Assembly (NCBI GenBank): GCA_031279745.1
Contig: JAITHN010000171.1
Location: forward strand, 1 to 6,993
Reading direction: 5' to 3'
Source of the DNA: Streptococcaceae bacterium
GTDB taxonomy: Bacteria > Bacillota > Bacilli > Lactobacillales > Streptococcaceae
Length of the DNA: 6,993 nucleotides
This document shows, one piece after another, positions 1 through 5,608 of the stretch. The notes beneath the pieces are model-generated. The model was not told the origin of the DNA. It searched no databases and worked only from the letters and a program-made list of their open reading frames with translations. Numbering within the stretch: the first letter of the stretch is position 1; every line of letters begins with the position of its first letter. A program made the translations under genes and the position numbers.

Positions 1-246
1 TGCCAAGTCTGACAGTCCAAGTAGTGTTGAAGACTTTTCAAGTTTGTTTTCGAACGTTGTCGGAAGCTCCTGTCCATTTTTGAATGGTGCCGATTCCTCC
101 TGTATATTTTCGAGCGTAGATAGAAGGGGCAGAGCTGCATGAACGGGTGACTCCGCCTGAGCTGGCATCACAAGAGAGGGGGTAGAGAAACTAAGAGCAC
201 AGATAAAAAAGAAGAAAGTTTTTGAAAATAACGAAGTTTGAAACAA
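1..246 (-). CDS. Partial exported protein of unknown function with signal peptide (C-terminus beyond left edge)
   Basis: The minus strand is open from the window edge upstream past position 288. I do not recognise the protein. I place the start at the TTG at 246-244, because a GGAGG ribosome binding site (252-256) lies 5 nt before it. The in-frame ATG at 288 has no such site and falls inside a TATAAT box. From the TTG, 82 residues are visible. Residues 1-31 form a signal peptide: one Lys at position 9, a hydrophobic core rich in Phe (TFFFFICALSF), and a likely signal peptidase I site after PAQA. The mature part is hydrophilic and carries three degenerate 10-residue repeats (residues 45-74), each opening with a hydrophobic residue, Glu or Lys, then Asn. 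There is no lipobox. The gene diverges from feoA, so a shared iron response is possible, but nothing in the protein itself points to iron. The existence of an exported product is fairly sure; its role is unknown. Confidence 0.66.
   Translation of the reverse strand, partial: MFQTSLFSKTFFFFICALSFSTPSLVMPAQAESPVHAALPLLSTLENIQEESAPFKNGQELPTTFENKLEKSSTLLGLSDLA
25..114 (-). repeat. Degenerate 30-bp tandem repeat coding for three 10-residue units
   Basis: On the minus strand, units 85-114, 55-84 and 25-54 encode LENIQEESAP, FKNGQELPTT and FENKLEKSST. The first two units match at 19 of 30 bases. The third is more diverged but keeps the hydrophobic/charged/Asn opening. The array may continue beyond the left edge, although the last 8 visible residues (LLGLSDLA) do not fit the pattern well. 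Confidence 0.4.
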
Positions 247-251
247 AAGAA

Positions 252-256
252 CCTCC
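252..256 (-). promoter_or_regulatory. Ribosome binding site that decides a TTG start
   Basis: GGAGG read on the minus strand ends 5 nt before a TTG at 246-244. It is the only good Shine-Dalgarno sequence near the 5' end of the leftward gene, and it is the main reason for choosing the TTG over the ATG at 288. Confidence 0.6.
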
Positions 257-286
257 ACAACTGTTTTGAATTGAAGTAATGCACTC

Positions 287-315
287 ATTATAAGTGGGTA
301 ATGAAAAAGAGTTAA
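287..315 (-). promoter_or_regulatory. Probable sigma-A promoter of the leftward exported-protein gene
   Basis: On the minus strand, a perfect TATAAT (-10, at 292-287) follows TTAACT (-35, at 315-310, 4 of 6 consensus matches) with a 17-nt spacer. Transcription would start near 280. That leaves a leader of roughly 34 nt before the TTG start and puts the ATG at 288 upstream of the transcript. Confidence 0.55.
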
Positions 316-513
316 TCGAAATGACTCGGAGTTAGAATTTCTTAATAATTGAAGAAGTTAAATTCATTTCAGCTATAAACCGTTGCAACTACAATAGTTT
401 TCAAAAAATACATAAAAATGAACATTTTTGAAATATTGATATAAAGTTAGTGTAGGTGGTACAGACGGAGAGATAAGTGTGAAATCAGGATGATGAAAAT
501 TTTCAGACAATTA
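316..513. other. AT-rich intergenic region with inverted repeats and no clear gene
   Basis: This stretch lies between the divergent exported-protein gene and feoA. Apart from the possible short ORF that begins at 490, I see no gene in it. It holds three small dyads: arms 399-407 and 425-433 (TTTCAAAAA/TTTTTGAAA, 17 nt apart), AAAAATG-AA-CATTTTT at 414-429, and the 12-bp palindrome TGAAAATTTTCA at 494-505. Dyads of this kind arise easily in AT-rich DNA, so protein binding there is only a possibility. Confidence 0.35.
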
Positions 514-591
514 TTGAAACAGAGTGAAAGGAGTGATAAAATCACTTATGTAATTGAGAATTTTTCTCAATTAAGAAAAGGGGAAGAATGA
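490..591 (+). CDS. Possible 33-residue ORF overlapping the feoA start by ATGA
   Basis: An ORF starts at ATG 490 (or ATG 493) and ends at TGA 589-591, overlapping the feoA ATG (588) in an ATGA junction. The same junction type is seen at two other gene boundaries in this window. The product (MMKIFRQLLKQ followed by a charged tail) has no recognisable domain. Two points count against it. Its ribosome binding site is weak (AGG at 487-489 only). The best feoA promoter (514-542) lies inside it, so that transcript would not carry its start. It could be a leader peptide from a longer transcript, or chance. Confidence 0.2.
   Translation: MMKIFRQLLKQSERSDKITYVIENFSQLRKGEE
514..542 (+). promoter_or_regulatory. 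Probable feo operon promoter
   Basis: TTGAAA (-35, 514-519) and TAAAAT (-10, 537-542) each match the sigma-A consensus at 5 of 6 positions, with an ideal 17-nt spacer. Transcription would start around 549-550. That puts the 551-573 palindrome directly downstream of the start, a usual place for a repressor site. A perfect 6-3-6 dyad (532-546, AGTGAT-AAA-ATCACT) overlaps the -10 element. Confidence 0.55.
551..573. promoter_or_regulatory. Perfect palindrome, candidate Fur-family operator of feoAB
   Basis: The arms TAATTGAGAA (551-560) and TTCTCAATTA (564-573) are perfect inverted repeats around TTT. The central 15 bases (555-569) form a 7-1-7 element. It matches the classic TGATAAT-n-ATTATCA Fur/PerR/Zur box at 11 of 14 positions, and one pair of mismatches (G558/C566) preserves the symmetry. 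Iron-dependent repression of feo by a Fur-type regulator is well established in other bacteria. The site sits at the predicted transcription start and ends 14 nt before feoA. In RNA it could also fold into a hairpin close to the feoA ribosome binding site. It is not a terminator, because no T-tract follows it. Confidence 0.55.
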
Positions 592-1052
592 TATCAATAC
601 TGAATGCACAGAAAAATAAGTCGTATTCTATTTCTTCGGTAGACGCTCCGCCAGATTTGAAGCGACATTTACAAAATATAGGGATTCAAAAACAAGCGAA
701 GGTTTCTTTGCTTACGCTTTCAAAAGATAGTGGGATAATCACCGTTTCTTCCGTCAGAATCGCACTCGATAAAAGTGTTCTTGACCTTATCAAGGTAGAG
801 GAAATTAATCTGGAAGAAGCAGAGTGGTCGACACTCACAGAATTAAAGGTTGGGGAAAAAGGGAAAGTGCTCGCCGTTCATGGAACGAGCGCACTCAAAC
901 GCAGACTGATGGATATGGGCATTACTAGAGGAGTAGAAGTTGAAATAAAAAAAACAGCACCTCTAGGGGATCCCATCGAAATTCATTTGCGTGGATATGA
1001 ACTCACCCTTCGAAAAAGTGAAGGAGAACTCGTCTTAGTAATTCCATCATAG
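588..1052 (+). CDS. feoA: Ferrous iron transport protein A with two FeoA domains
   Basis: FeoA is a small cytoplasmic SH3-like protein that assists or regulates the FeoB iron permease. A standard FeoA has about 75-85 residues. This one has 154 and reads as two domains in tandem. Residues 81-152 are a canonical FeoA domain: LTELKVGEKGKV, then RRLMDMGITRGVEV at 105-118, then the APLGDPIEIHLRGYELTLRKSE stretch from 124. Residues 10-70 are a diverged copy. KRHLQNIGIQKQAKV at 25-39 aligns with the RRLMDMGI segment, but the PLGDPI loop is replaced by SKDSGIITVSS. An acidic linker (71-80) joins them. Two-domain FeoA proteins are, as far as I recall, common in Gram-positive cocci, so a fusion error is unlikely. 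The start has a GGGG-rich ribosome binding site (580-583). The stop overlaps the feoB ribosome binding site, so the two genes are probably translated together. Expression is likely iron-regulated through the upstream palindrome. Confidence 0.93.
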   Translation: MISILNAQKNKSYSISSVDAPPDLKRHLQNIGIQKQAKVSLLTLSKDSGIITVSSVRIALDKSVLDLIKVEEINLEEAEWSTLTELKVGEKGKVLAVHGTSALKRRLMDMGITRGVEVEIKKTAPLGDPIEIHLRGYELTLRKSEGELVLVIPS

Positions 1053-1060
1053 GAGAATAA

Positions 1061-3217
1061 ATGACAAAATTTAAAATAGCGCTCGCAGGAAATCCAAATA
1101 GCGGGAAAACAAGTGTTTTCAATGCATTGACAGGGAGTAGGCAACATGTGGGGAACTGGCCAGGAGTGACCGTTTCCAGGAAAAGTGGAAACTATAAAAA
1201 AAATACGGATATCGAATTGCAGGATTTACCAGGAATTTACTCGATGTCTCCCTATACACCAGAAGAGATTATTTCAAGAGACTATCTTCTTAGCAACCAG
1301 GCAGATGTTATTGTAAATGTCGTGGATGCGACGAATTTGGAAAGAAACCTCTATCTCTCCACTCAACTGATGGAAACGGGTATTCCAGTAGTCATCGGTT
1401 TAAATATGATGGATGTGATTGAAAAGGAAAATCGTCCGCTCAATATTGAGAAACTCTCTTACGGACTGGGCGTGCCCGTTGTCGGAATGAGTGCTTTGAA
1501 AAAAACAGGACTCAACAAAACGATGAAAGTTGCCATAGAGGCAATTAAACAAAGGGAAGAAATCCAGTACCCGAGCTATGATAACCGTCTAGAGGTGGCA
1601 CTTTCAGAAATTATCGATGTATTGGGGAATACTGTTCCCATTCGCCAACAGAGATGGTTTGCAATCAAACTTTTTGAAAGAGATGAAGTTGCAAGGAAAC
1701 AGATTGACCTCTCTGCCTGTCAATCGAAGGAAATTGAAGAAATTATCAGCTTGACGGAAAAAATCTTTGACGATGAAGCAGAGGCAATTATCGTAAATGA
1801 ACGCTACAAGTTTGTAACGCAGTTGACGAAGCTCTGTCTAGGTGAGAAAGAAGATGTTCATTTTACCCTTTCAGACAAACTTGACCGAATTTTGACCAAT
1901 CGATTTCTTGCGCTACCCATCTTTGCGCTTATCATGTGGATTGTCTACTCTGTCTCGATTCAGTGGGTTGGAGGAGCGGGGGCGGATTTTGTAAATGACG
2001 AGCTCTTTGGAGATATTGTTCCAAACTTTTTGACTCACCTTCTAGATTCTTGGCAAGTAGCAGAATGGATGCGAAGTCTTATCGTTGATGGACTTGTTGC
2101 AGGTTGTGGAGCCGTTATCGGTTTCCTCCCTCAAATCTTCGTCCTCTTCATCTGCTTAGGGATTTTGGAAGATGTTGGCTATATGTCCAGAGTTGCGTTT
2201 GTATTGGACAGGATTTTTAGAAAATTTGGATTATCAGGTAAAAGTTTTATTCCCATGCTCATCTCAACGGGATGCGGAGTGCCTGGAGTAATGGCGAGCC
2301 GGACGATTGAGAATGAAAAAGATCGACGCATCACGATTATGACGACCACATTCATGCCATGTTCTGCAAAACTTCCGATTATTGCACTTGTTGCGGGTGC
2401 TTTCTTCCCCCATCAAAACTGGGTGGCACCAAGTGCTTATTTAATCGGAATTGGAAGTATCATCCTTAGTGGAATTGCCATGAAGAAAACGACATTATTC
2501 AATAGTGATACATCGCCGTTTATTATGGAATTGCCAAACTACCATTTGCCAATTATGAAGAACGTCCTACGTTACGGGCTAGATCATGCAAGTGCATTCA
2601 TCAAGAGAGCAGCGACCATCATCTTTGTCATGAATGTCATCATTTGGTTCACTTCAAGCTTCTCTTGGAATTTTCAAATGGTTGAAAGCGACCAATCCAT
2701 TCTTGCCAACTTTGGGAAAATACTCGCTCCTCTATTTGCGCCGTTAGGTTGGGGAAATTGGCAAGGAACTGTTGCGACACTTACTGGCTTGGTTGCGAAA
2801 GAGACAGTTGTGGGAACGTTTGGAGTTCTCTTCCATGTTGGTGAAATTGCAAGTGAGAATGGAAATGAAATCTGGAACAATTTGGCATTGACGTTCACAA
2901 GTCTATCCATGTATTCATTCTTGTTGTTTAACCTTCTCTGCGCTCCTTGTTTTGCAGCGATTGGAGCGATTCATAAAGAAATGGGTGCTTGGAAATGGAC
3001 TGCCTTTGCAATCAGTTACCAATGTGGCTTGGCATATGCAATCAGCTTTATCGTTTATCAAGTTGGGACATTTATACAGAGTGGTGTCTGGAGCGTTTCC
3101 TTTGTCATTTCGGTCATCCTCATCATCCTTGGAATCTACATGATTGTCCGTCCTAAAAAGGATGTGGCAAGCTTCCATTTTGAAACAATAAACACAACTT
3201 TGGAGGCATTAAAATGA
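1061..3217 (+). CDS. feoB: Ferrous iron transport protein B (GTPase-permease)
   Basis: FeoB moves Fe2+ into the cell across the cytoplasmic membrane. Its N-terminal G domain is complete: G1 GNPNSGKTS (10-18), G2 Thr37 in GVTVS, G3 DLPG (55-58), G4 NMMD (115-118) and G5 SALK (144-147). A helical guanine-dissociation-inhibitor-like region follows (about 165-265). The membrane part runs from about 280 to 697 and includes two Gate regions. The first contains GYMSRVAFVLDRIF (373-386) and GCGVPGVMASR (404-414); the second contains LLCAPCFAAIGA (625-636). Conserved Cys405, Cys434, Cys627 and Cys630 line the presumed iron path in this family. The 718-residue length is normal for a Gram-positive FeoB. 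The gene starts 8 nt after feoA, with AGGAG at 1051-1055. Its stop overlaps the next start by 4 nt. Nothing suggests damage. Confidence 0.97.
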   Translation: MTKFKIALAGNPNSGKTSVFNALTGSRQHVGNWPGVTVSRKSGNYKKNTDIELQDLPGIYSMSPYTPEEIISRDYLLSNQADVIVNVVDATNLERNLYLSTQLMETGIPVVIGLNMMDVIEKENRPLNIEKLSYGLGVPVVGMSALKKTGLNKTMKVAIEAIKQREEIQYPSYDNRLEVALSEIIDVLGNTVPIRQQRWFAIKLFERDEVARKQIDLSACQSKEIEEIISLTEKIFDDEAEAIIVNERYKFVTQLTKLCLGEKEDVHFTLSDKLDRILTNRFLALPIFALIMWIVYSVSIQWVGGAGADFVNDELFGDIVPNFLTHLLDSWQVAEWMRSLIVDGLVAGCGAVIGFLPQIFVLFICLGILEDVGYMSRVAFVLDRIFRKFGLSGKSFIPMLISTGCGVPGVMASRTIENEKDRRITIMTTTFMPCSAKLPIIALVAGAFFPHQNWVAPSAYLIGIGSIILSGIAMKKTTLFNSDTSPFIMELPNYHLPIMKNVLRYGLDHASAFIKRAATIIFVMNVIIWFTSSFSWNFQMVESDQSILANFGKILAPLFAPLGWGNWQGTVATLTGLVAKETVVGTFGVLFHVGEIASENGNEIWNNLALTFTSLSMYSFLLFNLLCAPCFAAIGAIHKEMGAWKWTAFAISYQCGLAYAISFIVYQVGTFIQSGVWSVSFVISVILIILGIYMIVRPKKDVASFHFETINTTLEALK

Positions 3218-3360
3218 ATCTATCGACTTTTATTCTGTCCGTCCTCGTTTTCGGAGTGTGCGGACTCATCATTCGTCACAAAATTAAAAGAGGTTTGTTT
3301 TCAGGTTGTGAAGACTGTGACAGCACATGTGCGGTTAATGATCTGAAAAATAAAATTTGA
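3214..3360 (+). CDS. FeoB-associated Cys-rich membrane protein
   Basis: This 48-residue protein has one N-terminal membrane segment (about residues 3-20, LSTFILSVLVFGVCGLII), then a basic stretch (RHKIKR), then a cysteine cluster C-x2-C-x3-C (Cys32, Cys35, Cys39) and a short tail. That layout matches the small FeoB-associated Cys-rich family found directly after feoB in many Bacillota. The positive-inside rule puts the cysteines in the cytoplasm, where they could accept or hold iron leaving FeoB; that role is inferred. Its ATG lies inside the end of feoB (ATGA, 4-nt overlap), with GGAGG at 3202-3206 spaced 7 nt, so translation is probably coupled to feoB. The terminator begins 17 nt after its stop, which makes it the last gene of the operon. 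Confidence 0.88.
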   Translation: MNLSTFILSVLVFGVCGLIIRHKIKRGLFSGCEDCDSTCAVNDLKNKI

Positions 3361-3377
3361 GAAAAATTAATGCTACA

Positions 3378-3428
3378 GACTCGCAAAACGGAGGAAAAAT
3401 CTCCGATTTTGTGAGTCGCTTTTTTTTT
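3378..3428 (+). terminator. Rho-independent terminator of the feo operon
   Basis: The left arm (3378-3393, starting GACTCGCAAAA) pairs with the right arm (3401-3417). They form 16 base pairs, including one G-U pair and one bulged A at 3406, around a 7-nt loop (GAAAAAT). A run of nine T follows at 3420-3428. There is no comparable T run in the other direction, so it mainly stops rightward transcription. It separates the feo and lplA-pdh units. Confidence 0.93.
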
Positions 3429-3439
3429 AGTCAAATTTT

Positions 3440-3468
3440 TTGATAAAATTCGATTCACGTTGTATTCT
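3440..3468 (+). promoter_or_regulatory. Probable promoter of the lplA-pdh operon
   Basis: TTGATA (-35, 3440-3445) and TATTCT (-10, 3463-3468, 4 of 6 matches) are 17 nt apart. They lie between the feo terminator and lplA. A start near 3475 leaves a short leader before the AAGGAG ribosome binding site (3487-3492). I found no clear catabolite (cre) or Rex site here. Confidence 0.5.
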
Positions 3469-3497
3469 TCACATAGTAAGGTAAAGAAGGAGCGAAA

Positions 3498-4502
3498 ATG
3501 AAATATATTGTCAATAAGGAAACTAGAGCAACATATAATATTGCGATGGATGAGTGGTTGTTAACAAGACTGAAACCCAAGGAACCCGTTTTTGCACTTT
3601 GGCAAAATGAAAGCGCTATCATCGTAGGGAAACATCAAAATACATTTGAAGAAGTGAATGATGCATTTGTGAAGAAGAAGGGAATTGAGGTTGTACGCCG
3701 TGTTTCAGGAGGTGGCGCGGTTTATCACGATTTAGGCAATGTGAATTTTACATTTATCATCCCGGTGGACAATCCTGAGAACGTCAATTGGAAGACATAT
3801 GTCGAACCCATGCGGTTGGCTTTGCAAAAACTCGGCTTAGAAGTAGAGCTGAGTGGGCGGAACGACATAGAAATTGGTGGAAGAAAGATGAGTGGAAATG
3901 CTCAGCGTTTCTCGAAGGGCTATCTCATGCACCATGGAACCTTAATGTTCAACGTGGATGTAGAGACACTCGTGCGTTCACTCAATGTGCAAGAAGAAAA
4001 ATTTTTATCAAAAGCAGTAAAAAGTGTGAGAAGTCGTGTGACAAATATACGAGAATATTTGCCAGAGTTAACAGTTGAAACATTTATTGAAGCCTTGACT
4101 TATGAGCTAACGGGAGGTGGACAAGATGGCGAGATACAGCTAACTTCAGAACAATTGGAAGAAGTAAGCATGCTTGAGAAGAAAAAGTTCTCTCAAAAAA
4201 GTTGGAATTACGGGGAAAATCCACCGTTTAATTACCACTCTCGCGAAAAATTCACGGCGGGAAGCATAGAGGTGAATGTGTACGTGAAAGATGGGAAAAT
4301 TCAAACGATTCAATTTCAAGGTGACTTCCTTGGCGTTGAAGATGTGGATGACTTGACTCCAGACTTAATAGGTCTTGAGTTTTCATATGACGTGTTGGAA
4401 TTATTTTTCAAAGAGCATGATCCCAACCGTTATTTTGGGGTTTCGGTTGAAGAACTACTTCAACTTTTTAAAGTGGACGGCGTTGGAAAGGAGAGCAAAT
4501 GA
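3498..4502 (+). CDS. lplA: Lipoate-protein ligase A
   Basis: The enzyme activates free lipoate with ATP and transfers it to a lysine on lipoyl domains such as that of the PDH E2 subunit. The 334 residues match the usual two-domain ligase (E. coli LplA is about 338). Visible signatures are RRVSGGGAVYHD followed by GNVNFT (67-84), NDIEIGGRKMSGNAQ (122-136), whose Lys130 corresponds to the catalytic lysine, and HHGTL (145-149). KSVRSRVTNI follows at 175-184. A C-terminal accessory domain begins near 235 (KSWNYGENPPFNY) and runs to the end. This identifies a ligase rather than an octanoyl transferase. It is the first gene of the pdh operon, and its stop overlaps the pdhA start by 4 nt (ATGA). That tight link suggests the PDH complex is its main substrate and that the cell scavenges lipoate. 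The AAGGAG ribosome binding site is 5 nt from the ATG. Confidence 0.95.
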   Translation: MKYIVNKETRATYNIAMDEWLLTRLKPKEPVFALWQNESAIIVGKHQNTFEEVNDAFVKKKGIEVVRRVSGGGAVYHDLGNVNFTFIIPVDNPENVNWKTYVEPMRLALQKLGLEVELSGRNDIEIGGRKMSGNAQRFSKGYLMHHGTLMFNVDVETLVRSLNVQEEKFLSKAVKSVRSRVTNIREYLPELTVETFIEALTYELTGGGQDGEIQLTSEQLEEVSMLEKKKFSQKSWNYGENPPFNYHSREKFTAGSIEVNVYVKDGKIQTIQFQGDFLGVEDVDDLTPDLIGLEFSYDVLELFFKEHDPNRYFGVSVEELLQLFKVDGVGKESK

Positions 4503-5608
4503 CAAAAGGACTAGACATACTTAATTTTAAGCAACAGATGGAGGCGCAAGACCAAGAATTTCCGACGCTTGAGGTGTTGAACAATGAAGGCATGCTCGTT
4601 GATGAAGAGCTGTTTAACGCAAGCGGGATCACGGATGAGGATTTGGTACGTCTTATGGAACGCATGGTCAAACAATATGTGCTGAACGAAAGAAGTGTAA
4701 AACTTGCCAAGCAGGGGCGTTTAGGTTTCGTTGCGCCAACACGTGGGCAGGAAGCAAGCCAATCGGCAACAAGCTTTGCCTTTACGGATGAGGACTATCT
4801 AATGCCAGGGTATCGGGACATTCCGCAAATGATCCACAAGGGATTCCCCATCTACAAGGCCTTCTTATGGAGTCGCGGGCACTATGAAGGAAATGAAATG
4901 GACGATGTGAAAACATGGTTCCCTCAAATTATTATCGGAGCCCAGTTTGTTGAAGCAGCAGGAATTGGTCTTGGAATGCGAAAGAGAGGAAAAAAATCCG
5001 TAGCCTACACCTATACGGGTGATGGTGGCTCTTCTCAAGGGGACACCTATGAAGGCATGAACTTTGCTGGTGCTTATAAGGCAAACGTAGTTTTTATCAT
5101 CCAAAACAACGGATTTGCGATTTCAACACCAAGGGAGTTGCAAACAAGTGCACCGCATTTAGCAGCGAAAGGATGGGGTGCTGGGATTCCAAGCATCGTA
5201 GTGGATGGAATGGATGCATTAGCAAGTTATATTGCCGCAAAAGTTGCGAGAGAGTGGGCAGTTGAAGGAAATGGTCCCGTATTAATTGAAACCTTGACCG
5301 ACCGTTTGGAACCCCATTCAATGAGTGGAGATGATCCATTGAGATATAGAAGTCAAGAGAGTATTGATGAGTGGTATAAAAAAGATCCACTTATTCGCAT
5401 GCGCATTTTCCTCGAAGGAAGAGGGTTGTGGAGTGAAGAAATCGAAGCGAAATTTACAGAAACAGTCAACAACGAAATAGATGAGGCTGTCAAAAAAGCG
5501 GATAACATTCACAAACAAAAGGTTTCAGATTTTATTCAAACAACGTTTGAAGTGCCGAGCTTCGTGATGCAAGAACAGATTGACAAATTCATTAAGGAGG
5601 GCAAGTAA
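4499..5608 (+). CDS. pdhA: Pyruvate dehydrogenase E1 component, alpha subunit
   Basis: With E1 beta, this subunit decarboxylates pyruvate using thiamine diphosphate and passes the acetyl group to lipoate on E2, feeding acetyl-CoA synthesis. The 369 residues fit the Gram-positive heterotetrameric E1 alpha. The thiamine diphosphate/Mg2+ motif begins at GDGGSSQGD (174-182) and ends at NN (203-204), the GDG-x(24-30)-N pattern. Other family marks are QGRLGFVAPTRGQEASQ (72-88), MPGYRDIPQ (102-110), SRGHYEGN (125-132) and the loop EPHSMSGDDPLRYRS (271-285). Close resemblance to Bacillota PDH E1 alpha in these stretches favours pyruvate over branched-chain substrates, but substrate choice is inferred. 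AAAGGAG (4487-4493) lies within the end of lplA, 5 nt before the ATG. The stop directly abuts the pdhB start. Confidence 0.95.
   Translation: MTKGLDILNFKQQMEAQDQEFPTLEVLNNEGMLVDEELFNASGITDEDLVRLMERMVKQYVLNERSVKLAKQGRLGFVAPTRGQEASQSATSFAFTDEDYLMPGYRDIPQMIHKGFPIYKAFLWSRGHYEGNEMDDVKTWFPQIIIGAQFVEAAGIGLGMRKRGKKSVAYTYTGDGGSSQGDTYEGMNFAGAYKANVVFIIQNNGFAISTPRELQTSAPHLAAKGWGAGIPSIVVDGMDALASYIAAKVAREWAVEGNGPVLIETLTDRLEPHSMSGDDPLRYRSQESIDEWYKKDPLIRMRIFLEGRGLWSEEIEAKFTETVNNEIDEAVKKADNIHKQKVSDFIQTTFEVPSFVMQEQIDKFIKEGK

Noticed and set aside
286..288. ATG as start of the leftward exported protein
   Set aside because: It has no Shine-Dalgarno sequence and lies within the TATAAT box (287-292). The TTG at 246 with GGAGG fits better.
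316..587. DtxR/MntR-type site or riboswitch upstream of feoA
   Set aside because: I found no TTAGG...CCTAA-like dyad, and no long structured leader with a terminator stem. The leader from the predicted start is only about 40 nt.
2674..2910. Open frame antisense to feoB
   Set aside because: It lies wholly within a well-conserved feoB coding region, has no ribosome binding site or domain, and has the composition of a shadow frame. The same holds for the antisense frame at 2915-3178 and the forward frame at 2952-3143.
3276..3458. Minus-strand open frame across the end of the feo operon
   Set aside because: It overlaps the small Cys-rich gene, the terminator and the lplA promoter, all better supported, and it shows no recognisable protein features.
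3788..4078. Forward open frame inside lplA
   Set aside because: It overlaps the conserved NDIEIGGRKMSG region of the ligase in another frame. The product is Arg/Cys/Trp-rich without any domain.
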